From Candidatus Omnitrophica bacterium UBA1443 (lineage in GTDB: Bacteria > Omnitrophota > Omnitrophia > Omnitrophales > Aquincolibacteriaceae): a stretch of DNA of 13,888 bases. A program made the translations under genes and the position numbers. The notes below the pieces were generated by a model. The model ran no database searches and was not told where the DNA came from. It saw nothing but the letters and a program-made list of their open reading frames with translations. Of the stretch, positions 1-6,657 are shown piece after piece (the first letter of the stretch is position 1; each line of letters begins with the position of its first letter). Location of the stretch: contig DCTJ01000091.1 of assembly GCA_002329545.1 (NCBI GenBank), positions 1,872 to 15,759 on the forward strand. The letters run 5' to 3'.

Positions 1-3000
1 CAACTGTTTCTCCGAAAGACCATCATTCTTTAGAAGTTGCTTTATTTTTTTAAGTTGTTGGGTGTCTCCTATAAGAAGCGTGGGTCTCGTCCCCTTGTGA
101 TATCCCTGGGCAGGAAAACCCACCCATCGAAAAAAGCGATCCTTTAATTTGACACGAAATGGAAAGTGGCTGCTGAGATCCTCTCTTTTGATATATGAAA
201 TGAGTTGGTCCTTACTTTCTTCGCCTTCCTGGATATATTCTTCTTTGACCCTGCGAATCTTAAACCGGCGATAGTTAAACGAATCTCCGAATTGAAGTTG
301 GGCTTGGTAGATAGCTTCTGTAATGTCGACAATGATTTCTTCAGCAATCCCCGGGTAATAAGCAAGCATCCTTTCAACCTGCCCCGAAAGAAAATACCGC
401 TCTTTAAGCGCCAGGGGCATATCGATCCCCAAAGCAGGGTTGAAAAAAAGAAACGGCGCAAAATTACCTGGCCCCGAAGGGACGAAGTTAACTATCAAAC
501 CTTTCAGATTGATACGGAGCAGTTTCGGCCAAACCAGTTTAAAAAAAGGGTAAATGATAAAAAGCCTCACCAACCCCCCTTCCATAAAAACAAGAACCGT
601 CGAGCCGACGAGAATAGCCACCTGCCACATCCCCAAACCAACAACCTTCATCAGCCAGATAGTCCCGACAATGGTCGGTATTTTCACGAGGGGATAAATG
701 AAGAAAATGTCGAAGAGCCAATTGGTAACAATCATGCCAGTCATCACAAGTTGCTTTTTCAAAGAAGTCCGGCTCTGAACAATGAATCTCTGAAGGTTAT
801 TGATCCTCCGTACCCGGTTGCCCACAGGTTTAATCAGGACATTGTGCATTTTTTCGATCCATTTTAATTTCTCTCCATTCGCGCGAGTCCGTTGAATAAT
901 TTCACGTTCCTCCTGAGTAAAAGCCTCCCATTCCAGGAGCGTAGCCGGAAGGTCCGTTAGCCGAATCACCTTTTCGCCTTTGTCCTCTATTATCCGCTGG
1001 GCGAGCCATGCCCTGATTTTTTGCAGACTTGATTCAATCTTTTGGGCTTCTTCAAATAACGCCAGAAGGAAAGGATCTGAGGTTTCGGAACGGGCCTTGT
1101 CATTAACGGATAGAATAATCTCCAGCAACTGTCCGGCACGCTCCAGTTTTCCCTGCTCGTATGCTTGCCGGGCTGGCCTTAGGAAAAATTCATCTAACCG
1201 TTGTATCAAATCATGGTCCGTCATCACCTTCACGGAAAGTGGAAAGCCAATTTCCACAATTTGACGGTAAAGGTCGCCAAGCGACTTTCGGGCAAGGCCG
1301 GGCAGACATTCGCGCATCTTGTCCTGTTTGTCGTTATCAGAGATCCCTGGATCCAGAACTACCGTTAAAAGGGATCTTATATTTTCATCTCCGGAATACC
1401 GTTCGGGGATTTTGTGGGATTTTAATAGCGTTTTCACTTGACCAAAAATTTTCGGAAAGTCCGGATCTTTCGAAATCTGAAATGTGTCAGACCCCGCCTG
1501 AGGACCTTCCTGATTTTCAGTCTGGAGAACGCCTTCCGGATGATCGTCAAGCGATGAACGAATTTCCGAACGGAGAGACAAACCTCTACTCGTAATAGCC
1601 TTTTGGACAAAAGTAAGGGTTTCCTGAATCTCTTCCATCGTCAGTTTGACCCGCGCGGGCTCATTCTTTCGAAGGATCGAGAGATCATGATCCAGATCCT
1701 CCAGTTCATCGATTTTTCCGCGATTAGGCTCTGCCACAAAAACATCCGGGTGAAGAACCCGAAGAATTTGTAGGTCGGAGGCCCAAAGAATCGCATATGA
1801 AATATTTTTAAACCCCAAATTCCCGAAAATCATTTTTAACATTCCCGTCTTGAAGCCAGTCGACATTAAAGTATCAATGAAAACAAGTTTTTCCTCTTTT
1901 AAATCAATTAGCTGCCTTTCCCCGTCCAAAGACCCTTTCCCATTGATAAGATTTTTCGCCTGTTCCCAAAACCTCTTCTGATCCTCCGGCCTGTCCGCAC
2001 CAAAAGCACGTACAGCCGCCCAATCGCGATAAAGCCTGTTATTTTCCTGTCCATCAAAAACAAACTGCACAGGAAATGACTCGTCAGGATAGAGGGTTTG
2101 CCAGGCCGTCGTTACAAGCCGAAGGGGAATCTCCGCGCTGTCGCCGGACGCAAGCACCGCGTGGAATTTGTTATCGTGAAGATGCCGGGCGAGTTGGAGA
2201 GAAGCATTGGCAAGTGATGTGATAAACTCGCCCTTGTCCCGAGATTCTTGCTGCGCGCGAATTTCAGACCGTGAAGTATCAGCTCCGTCCGCAGGAATCC
2301 AAACCGGCTCAAGTTTTCTGGCTTCAAGGTCAACCAGGAATCCTTCCAGCTTCTGTCCCGACATCACCGCGTGATTAAAATCGAGTCGAGTCGCTCCAAT
2401 TTCAAACAACTTGCCGTTCACATTAGTGTAATAAACCTCGGAAAACGATGGGGTTCCGTCCGGACGTCCTCCCTTGACGGCAAGGATCCCCCCCATTTCA
2501 ATCAACTTCCCGTCCTCATCGGCCTTCCCCTTTTTAAGTGATTGGGCCAGTTTTTCAAGAAAAGGAAGTCTCTCCCCCTGTGGAATATGCTGGATAACAT
2601 TAAACACGGTCATCAGCCGAACATCCCGTACCCCCGCGCACCAGGGATCGTCTGTCACGACAAGCCTTACACCCGCCTTTTCAAGCATGTTACGCACAGG
2701 ATCCAGCTCCACGGAAATACCATCAAAAGTCCCGGTCACTCCCTGCGACAGTGCGTAACGGATTTTCTCAGGACCCAAAAATTCGACCATCTCTTCAAGC
2801 AAACCTCCCTGCCGTCCCTTATAGAACCGCCCCAAATTCAGATAAGGAATCCCCTGGCGGACCGCTATATCTCTGTAATGGATTCCACTTCCCGAATCAA
2901 AACTCGCAAACGCTCCCATCACTTCCTTTTTTTCATTGATCGTCAGCGTGATAGCTTTGAGGTCCCACCTGCGAAAAGACTCTTCCGTAGGGCTTTCACT

Positions 3001-6000
3001 AAATCGAAACATAAATTTATCCACCAACCCTTCCGCCGTAATATGCGCGTAGGGAACCGCCTCGGGGATCTCGATCCCGATCATTTCGATCCTGCCGCTA
3101 CTGATTGCCTCGGGAATTTCTCTCTGAAATCTTTCCGCCATCTCAACGGTCGTCACAGGTAACGCACCAACCCCGACATCCACAACCCTGTGCTCCCCTT
3201 GCGAAAAATCAAGCCCAAGAACTTTTTTGAAAAATAAGGTCCTGAACAGTTGGTTTAAAAAATACCAGTGACGAGCCGTGCTTGTATTTTTGGGCGTAAC
3301 AGCCTTCATTCCGGAGTGAGTTTCTGCAAGGGTCGGTGGCTGGGTCGTTTCCTGCCCCTGGATTCTGTTCACAGTCAAGGCAGAATCCCCCTCATCCATT
3401 TTCCCGGCCTGGGTTCTCGTTTCCGAGCGGTTGGGAGCAATTCCCAGAACAAACTCGAAACGGCCAATCGTTTCGCCTCTCCGGTAGCCGGTTTTCACGG
3501 CACCATAATGAATCCAGCCGCCGACATCGTCGTCATTGACATCCTTCGATTCAGTGATCCACCCTTGCGGAGTAAATTGCGAAGGATCCATGGACTCAGC
3601 CAGCCGGATATAAGTCGTGGGATTATTACGCCCGGGCACGGGGTTTTTGTTTTTAAGATAAAAGGTTCTTTCCGAACCGAGCGGCCGCGGGTTGTGGAAA
3701 ATAAACTGGTTTTTATTTTTCAGTTTTATTTCATGCCTCTCACCCGTCTTGTCTTCATATTCAGCCATATCCGCGTCGTGCTCGGTTCCGACATTCATGG
3801 AGCTAAACTGCGCGATCCTGAATCCATCATGATTCCTGAGCCGCTCCGGGTCCAGGGCAAAATCTTTTTTAGCCTTCACAGTAAACGAAACCTTCATGGT
3901 AGCTTCCCCCTGGGGAGCCATTGAAAAAACAATTTCAAAATCATCCGCCACAAAATTTCCATTTTGATCTTCAAAAGCCCCTTTCAGGCGAAGTTCACCT
4001 TTTTCATTAAGATCAAAACTGGCGCGAGTAATCCTGGGATTATGGAAATAACGTCCCTGGCTCCAGTAGCCCGGCAGGACAAAACTTGTACCCCAATCCA
4101 TCCCGGGAAGCGTTCCTCTCAGAAATCCATTGCCTTTGACCGAAAAAATCTGGTGCCGGCCATTCACAATTTTAATTTCAGAAGGCGACCCGGCTGAAGT
4201 GCGGATCTTCGCCGAAGCTGGGCCAGTATCCCGCGCGCCAAGCACAGTCCAGTTACCTTGACGAAAAATCGTCCACTCCACCGAGGAGGGTTGCTGAAAA
4301 ATCGCTCTCTTTACCGAAGGCTGGGCGATCCCTGTGTGAGCCATTGAGAACCAACCTGTTGCGAAAAACAGTAGCCCCATCTTGAGAAAACTTCGCCAGC
4401 TCATTTGAGAATTTGATTTTCGTTTTTTACCATCAGCTTCGCCCCGAACTTCGGATCGTCGACTGACTTCTGGAAGGTTTTCGCCCCCCGGGCTCATCTC
4501 GCTGGCAATGCTTCCGGGACCCGTTGAATTTAAATACCGATCCCACGTTTCGGGATAATCGGGATAACGTATCGCGGCCTCATAAACAGCGCGGATTTCG
4601 GCGCGAGCGACCCGGGGATCCAAATTCAGGAGAGTCGGCTGGCTGGCGGCAGTGTGTAACAGGAAAGGAAGTTCGAATTTATGAAACCCTTCCGTCATCA
4701 GCTGTTTGTAATACGCTTCATGGCGAGGGCTGGATCGGGTAATCCTGGGGCTTACAACGACATAGGAGATGCCTTTTGCCTCAAGGATACGTTTGATGTT
4801 CTCCTTATGGAATCCGCCATACACCAAAATCGCCGGCGCCACGCTGGACCATTGTGAATGTTGAGCGCGCTGGTCATCTTGAAAATATTCGCCGAGCGCG
4901 GCTGATAATGCGTCATCTCGCTGAAGGGCAATCTCGTAAAATTTGACCGCGTCCTGAATGTTCCGCTCCCATTGTTTTGACAAGACGAGCGGTTTTTTTG
5001 TTTGCGAATGGATGAATTCCGCGAGGCGCTGGGTACTTACCTCGAGATGGTGCGGGGCCCTCGTCAACAGCTCGTCCCGCCGGACGCCGGACGATGGATG
5101 TCGTACCAAAAGCGCCGCGTACTCCTCTTGTGTCACTTCAAGATTGTTGAGGCGTTTTAAAAGCTGAATGGTTTGGTAATGATGATAAAGTTGAAGATCA
5201 GCGTTCAGATCCGCCATCCCGCTCCGCGCCCCAGAGTGACGGGTTCTGCCTTTATCCGCCAGACAAGTTTCCGCTATCATCCGCTCCAGCTTCAGGAGCT
5301 CAGCAAACACCTCTCGGGCATCAATATGCTTGGCCTTCTCCAAAACGACGGCGCTATTTGAACTGACAGCCTCCAAAACAAACTGAAGTAAAGGCGTAGC
5401 CGCGTCAACGGTAGGCGGTAAGTGATTAGCGTTAGGGTCCGCCTGTTTTTCGTCCATCGCCTGACGTTCAACGTGTGACAAGAGGGGAAGCGTTCGTTCC
5501 AGATACGTGAACAGATCCAGTTTCTTCGCGGCGAACTGTTCCTTGACCTTCATCCATTCCCTGAATCTCTTCGGAAACCGGCGGGTGACGAGAAGTTTTA
5601 ATTCTTTCTCAATCGTGCCGAGATCCCGTTCAATGGTTTCTTTTTTCTCCGCGGATAGCCGGTACTGACCGATGTTTTCTCGATGAAGCTTGAGGCTGTC
5701 GGCACCGATGAGCGTCCAGCCCAGTCCCCGATCCGTGGTTCGTGCCCCACTGATTGAGTGCGCGACTTGGCTGAGGTCCGTGGACTGTCGCCCGTGGGTT
5801 AATCCGCTTTGCCGATTAATGTGCGCGTACTCCGCGCCCCGTAACCGAAGCTTATCCAGAAAAAAGTAGGAAATTTTTTCTTTCAGGACCGAATCTTCTA
5901 TGAATCCAAAAAGGTCATCCGTCGGGACTGGCCCCTCATATCCTTCCTGAAATACAGTCGCGACTCCGTAACGTTCCGTAAGCAGGCGAATGATCTTCGC

Positions 6001-6393
6001 GATATTTTCCTGCCCTTCAAGTGAATCGTGAGCATCCTGGATAAACACCATCATACGGTCACTTCGAGGAATAGTTAATGATGAACGCTGACCGCTCGCG
6101 TTATCCGATTCGTCTTTACCAGAACCTGCCGCCTGCTCCCCGTTCTTCGGGGCTCGATAAACTTCGTTGATAGAACCCAGTTCGGGAGGGAGCCAGCCGT
6201 CTTCATAAAGGGGTTGGCTCTGAAATCCGGCAAGGCTCTCCCCTCCCTGAACTATGGGTGATGTGGGTATTTGGCCGAGGGCCTGTGAAGGGAAAAAGAG
6301 GATATCAGTAAAAAGGAAGAGCACCGCAACGGACATTGCGATGCTCTTGATTGCCGTCCCTTTTTTACCCTTGTACTGAGATAGTTTCCGCAT
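1..6393 (-). CDS. Giant exported multidomain protein, C-terminus beyond the window
   Basis: One reading frame runs without a stop from an ATG at 6393 to the window edge: 2131 codons, checked triplet by triplet. The start is firm, because an in-frame TAA (6394-6396) directly precedes the ATG and an AAGGGG Shine-Dalgarno lies 8 nt upstream. Order of parts by residue: signal peptide 1-40 (hydrophobic core 18-34, ALG/Q cleavage-like site at 40/41); TIKI/TraB/ChaN-like domain about 112-611; second signal-like hydrophobic segment 672-690; beta-rich region about 692-985; methyltransferase-like region about 1040-1300; phosphoribosyltransferase-like region about 1384-1557; helical region, then membrane segments about 1882-1955 and a soluble tail. 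RSExR pentapeptides mark four linkers. Function is unknown. Giant multidomain proteins are known in Omnitrophota; assignment of this one to that group is inference. The reading frame is certain, the domain names are tentative. Confidence 0.93.
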   Translation of the reverse strand, partial: MRKLSQYKGKKGTAIKSIAMSVAVLFLFTDILFFPSQALGQIPTSPIVQGGESLAGFQSQPLYEDGWLPPELGSINEVYRAPKNGEQAAGSGKDESDNASGQRSSLTIPRSDRMMVFIQDAHDSLEGQENIAKIIRLLTERYGVATVFQEGYEGPVPTDDLFGFIEDSVLKEKISYFFLDKLRLRGAEYAHINRQSGLTHGRQSTDLSQVAHSISGARTTDRGLGWTLIGADSLKLHRENIGQYRLSAEKKETIERDLGTIEKELKLLVTRRFPKRFREWMKVKEQFAAKKLDLFTYLERTLPLLSHVERQAMDEKQADPNANHLPPTVDAATPLLQFVLEAVSSNSAVVLEKAKHIDAREVFAELLKLERMIAETCLADKGRTRHSGARSGMADLNADLQLYHHYQTIQLLKRLNNLEVTQEEYAALLVRHPSSGVRRDELLTRAPHHLEVSTQRLAEFIHSQTKKPLVLSKQWERNIQDAVKFYEIALQRDDALSAALGEYFQDDQRAQHSQWSSVAPAILVYGGFHKENIKRILEAKGISYVVVSPRITRSSPRHEAYYKQLMTEGFHKFELPFLLHTAASQPTLLNLDPRVARAEIRAVYEAAIRYPDYPETWDRYLNSTGPGSIASEMSPGGENLPEVSRRSEVRGEADGKKRKSNSQMSWRSFLKMGLLFFATGWFSMAHTGIAQPSVKRAIFQQPSSVEWTIFRQGNWTVLGARDTGPASAKIRTSAGSPSEIKIVNGRHQIFSVKGNGFLRGTLPGMDWGTSFVLPGYWSQGRYFHNPRITRASFDLNEKGELRLKGAFEDQNGNFVADDFEIVFSMAPQGEATMKVSFTVKAKKDFALDPERLRNHDGFRIAQFSSMNVGTEHDADMAEYEDKTGERHEIKLKNKNQFIFHNPRPLGSERTFYLKNKNPVPGRNNPTTYIRLAESMDPSQFTPQGWITESKDVNDDDVGGWIHYGAVKTGYRRGETIGRFEFVLGIAPNRSETRTQAGKMDEGDSALTVNRIQGQETTQPPTLAETHSGMKAVTPKNTSTARHWYFLNQLFRTLFFKKVLGLDFSQGEHRVVDVGVGALPVTTVEMAERFQREIPEAISSGRIEMIGIEIPEAVPYAHITAEGLVDKFMFRFSESPTEESFRRWDLKAITLTINEKKEVMGAFASFDSGSGIHYRDIAVRQGIPYLNLGRFYKGRQGGLLEEMVEFLGPEKIRYALSQGVTGTFDGISVELDPVRNMLEKAGVRLVVTDDPWCAGVRDVRLMTVFNVIQHIPQGERLPFLEKLAQSLKKGKADEDGKLIEMGGILAVKGGRPDGTPSFSEVYYTNVNGKLFEIGATRLDFNHAVMSGQKLEGFLVDLEARKLEPVWIPADGADTSRSEIRAQQESRDKGEFITSLANASLQLARHLHDNKFHAVLASGDSAEIPLRLVTTAWQTLYPDESFPVQFVFDGQENNRLYRDWAAVRAFGADRPEDQKRFWEQAKNLINGKGSLDGERQLIDLKEEKLVFIDTLMSTGFKTGMLKMIFGNLGFKNISYAILWASDLQILRVLHPDVFVAEPNRGKIDELEDLDHDLSILRKNEPARVKLTMEEIQETLTFVQKAITSRGLSLRSEIRSSLDDHPEGVLQTENQEGPQAGSDTFQISKDPDFPKIFGQVKTLLKSHKIPERYSGDENIRSLLTVVLDPGISDNDKQDKMRECLPGLARKSLGDLYRQIVEIGFPLSVKVMTDHDLIQRLDEFFLRPARQAYEQGKLERAGQLLEIILSVNDKARSETSDPFLLALFEEAQKIESSLQKIRAWLAQRIIEDKGEKVIRLTDLPATLLEWEAFTQEEREIIQRTRANGEKLKWIEKMHNVLIKPVGNRVRRINNLQRFIVQSRTSLKKQLVMTGMIVTNWLFDIFFIYPLVKIPTIVGTIWLMKVVGLGMWQVAILVGSTVLVFMEGGLVRLFIIYPFFKLVWPKLLRINLKGLIVNFVPSGPGNFAPFLFFNPALGIDMPLALKERYFLSGQVERMLAYYPGIAEEIIVDITEAIYQAQLQFGDSFNYRRFKIRRVKEEYIQEGEESKDQLISYIKREDLSSHFPFRVKLKDRFFRWVGFPAQGYHKGTRPTLLIGDTQQLKKIKQLLKNDGLSEKQL
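529..750 (-). other. C-terminal membrane segments of the giant protein
   Basis: Residues about 1882-1955 contain three to four hydrophobic stretches: LVMTGMIVTNWLFDIFFIY, a short piece around IPTIVGTIWLM, MWQVAILVGSTVLVF, and LVRLFIIYPFFKLVW. A basic stretch (NRVRRINNLQR, 1859-1869) precedes them. A hydrophilic tail of at least 175 residues follows and leaves the window. The protein is therefore probably membrane-bound near its C-terminus. Confidence 0.65.
1723..2244 (-). other. Phosphoribosyltransferase-like region in the giant protein
   Basis: Residues about 1384-1557. VFIDTLMSTGFKTG (1504-1517) aligns with the PRPP-binding signature of type I phosphoribosyltransferases (four hydrophobics, two acidic residues, then TG and T). 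The second acidic position is T here. Upstream, HAVLASGDSAEIPLRLV (1411-1427) sits where the first-strand and pyrophosphate loop would be. The missing second acidic residue suggests a divergent or non-catalytic member. Confidence 0.45.
2494..3276 (-). other. SAM-dependent methyltransferase-like region in the giant protein
   Basis: Residues about 1040-1300. VVDVGVGALP (1070-1079) fits motif I of class I Rossmann methyltransferases (hhDhGxG). MIGIEIPE (1104-1111) fits the second strand with its ribose-binding acidic residue. DVRLMTVFNVIQHIP (1257-1271) fits the motif IV/V region where a strand is followed by N-x-x-x-H-I. About 150 residues lie between the second and last blocks, more than in a minimal methyltransferase, so an insertion or divergent fold is likely. 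Activity cannot be judged from sequence alone. Confidence 0.5.
3439..4320 (-). other. Beta-rich region of unknown family in the giant protein
   Basis: Residues about 692-985. Short alternating hydrophobic strands, frequent turns (NG, DG, GD) and many aromatic residues (for example MDWGTSFVLPGYW and GYWSQGRYFHN) suggest an exported beta-sandwich or similar all-beta fold. It ends with the strand GRFEFVLGIAPN just before an RSETR linker. I do not recognise the family. Its position after an export-like signal fits an extracytoplasmic domain, possibly glycan-binding, but that is a guess. Confidence 0.5.
4321..4428 (-). other. Internal signal-peptide-like or membrane segment in the giant protein
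   Basis: Residues 656-691. A basic stretch KKRK (656-659) and R667/K671 precede a hydrophobic core, MGLLFFATGWFSM (672-684), and an A-H-T-G-I-A/Q end that resembles a signal-peptidase site. The segment has the full three-part design of an export signal but sits 655 residues into the protein. The ATG at codon 664 (4404) has no Shine-Dalgarno-like sequence before it, so a separate start there is not supported. It may be a fossil of a gene fusion or a real transmembrane helix. Confidence 0.7.
4561..6060 (-). other. TIKI/TraB/ChaN/EreA-like domain (first domain of the giant protein)
   Basis: Residues about 112-611. A first beta strand ends in IQDAH (118-122), followed by a helix with EGQENIAKII. 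A second strand ends in VFQEG (147-151). Near the end a strand ends in YGGFH (525-529), followed by a helix and the strand ISYVVVSP. Strand-[GD]xH, strand-xE and a late strand-GxxH is the layout of the TIKI/TraB/ChaN and erythromycin-esterase superfamily, whose members are metal-dependent hydrolases or haem-binding proteins. H122, E150 and H529 are the candidate functional residues. About 370 mostly helical residues lie between the two halves. This is a pattern-based match, not a confirmed one. Confidence 0.5.
6274..6393 (-). other. N-terminal signal peptide of the giant protein
   Basis: Residues 1-40. The n-region is basic (R2, K3, K8, K10, K11, K16). The hydrophobic core covers about 18-34 and includes SVAVLFLF. 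The c-region FPSQALG ends in an A-x-G signal-peptidase-I-like site before Q41. This predicts Sec export of the following domain. An uncleaved membrane anchor is the alternative. Confidence 0.75.
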
Positions 6394-6401
6394 TTAGCCA
6401 A

Positions 6402-6407
6402 CCCCTT
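6402..6407 (-). promoter_or_regulatory. Shine-Dalgarno of the giant gene
   Basis: AAGGGG on the minus strand, 8 nt before the ATG at 6393. With the in-frame TAA at 6394-6396 it fixes the start codon. Confidence 0.75.
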
Positions 6408-6444
6408 GACAATAGTAAATTCTTTTTAAATGTACTTCGCCCCA

Positions 6445-6473
6445 AAGGTTAACACTTTAAAATGTCTAGTCAA
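6445..6473 (-). promoter_or_regulatory. Weak promoter candidate for the giant gene
   Basis: TTGACT at 6473-6468 is a good -35 match. The best -10 at 16-17 nt spacing is only TAACCT (6451-6446), three of six matches. It lies between the inverted repeat and the start codon, where a promoter is expected. The call rests mostly on the -35 box. Confidence 0.25.
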
Positions 6474-6500
6474 ATCGTGGGGTTCCAAAAGGCGGGACAA

Positions 6501-6580
6501 CAATCAGAATGCTATAAATTGCTATACGTTTCCACTTTTAAAATCTGTAGAGAATCGACAAATTTACTACATTCTGATTG
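6501..6580. repeat. Interrupted inverted repeat upstream of the giant gene
   Basis: Arms 6501-6520 and 6561-6580 are inverted copies matching at 17 of 20 positions: 11 perfect outer base pairs (CAATCAGAATG), three mismatches, then six more pairs. The arms enclose 40 bp. No T-tract follows on either strand, so it does not look like a terminator. It could be a paired operator, an RNA stem in a leader, or the remnant of a small inverted-repeat element. The 9-mer TAGTAAATT at 6413-6421 occurs again in inverted form at 6561-6569, inside the right arm. Confidence 0.7.
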
Positions 6581-6590
6581 GCAACCAAGA

Positions 6591-6604
6591 ATTAGCCGGC
6601 TAAT
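6591..6604. promoter_or_regulatory. 14-bp perfect palindrome, possible operator
   Basis: ATTAGCCGGCTAAT is its own reverse complement. It lies 10 bp from the right arm of the inverted repeat and 53 bp past the stop of the DUF1846 gene. With no loop it is a poor hairpin but a plausible site for a dimeric DNA-binding protein. Confidence 0.4.
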
Positions 6605-6657
6605 CCACCCTGCCGATCAAGTACCCGCCGAAAAAGGAATGGAAAATGAGCGGTTTT

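Noticed and set aside
205..3924. Several plus-strand open frames of 140-220 codons within 205-3924
   Set aside because: All lie opposite the continuous 2131-codon minus-strand frame, are low in recognisable motifs and rich in Pro, Arg, His and Ser, as expected for antisense reading.
3934..3969. EF-hand-like loop (D809 to E820) in the giant protein
   Set aside because: Position 8 lacks the usual large hydrophobic residue and the flanks look like beta strands rather than helices, so a turn between strands is more likely.
4402..4404. Internal ATG at codon 664 as the start of a separate gene
   Set aside because: The upstream bases show no Shine-Dalgarno and the frame is continuous with the preceding domain, so a separate gene is not supported.
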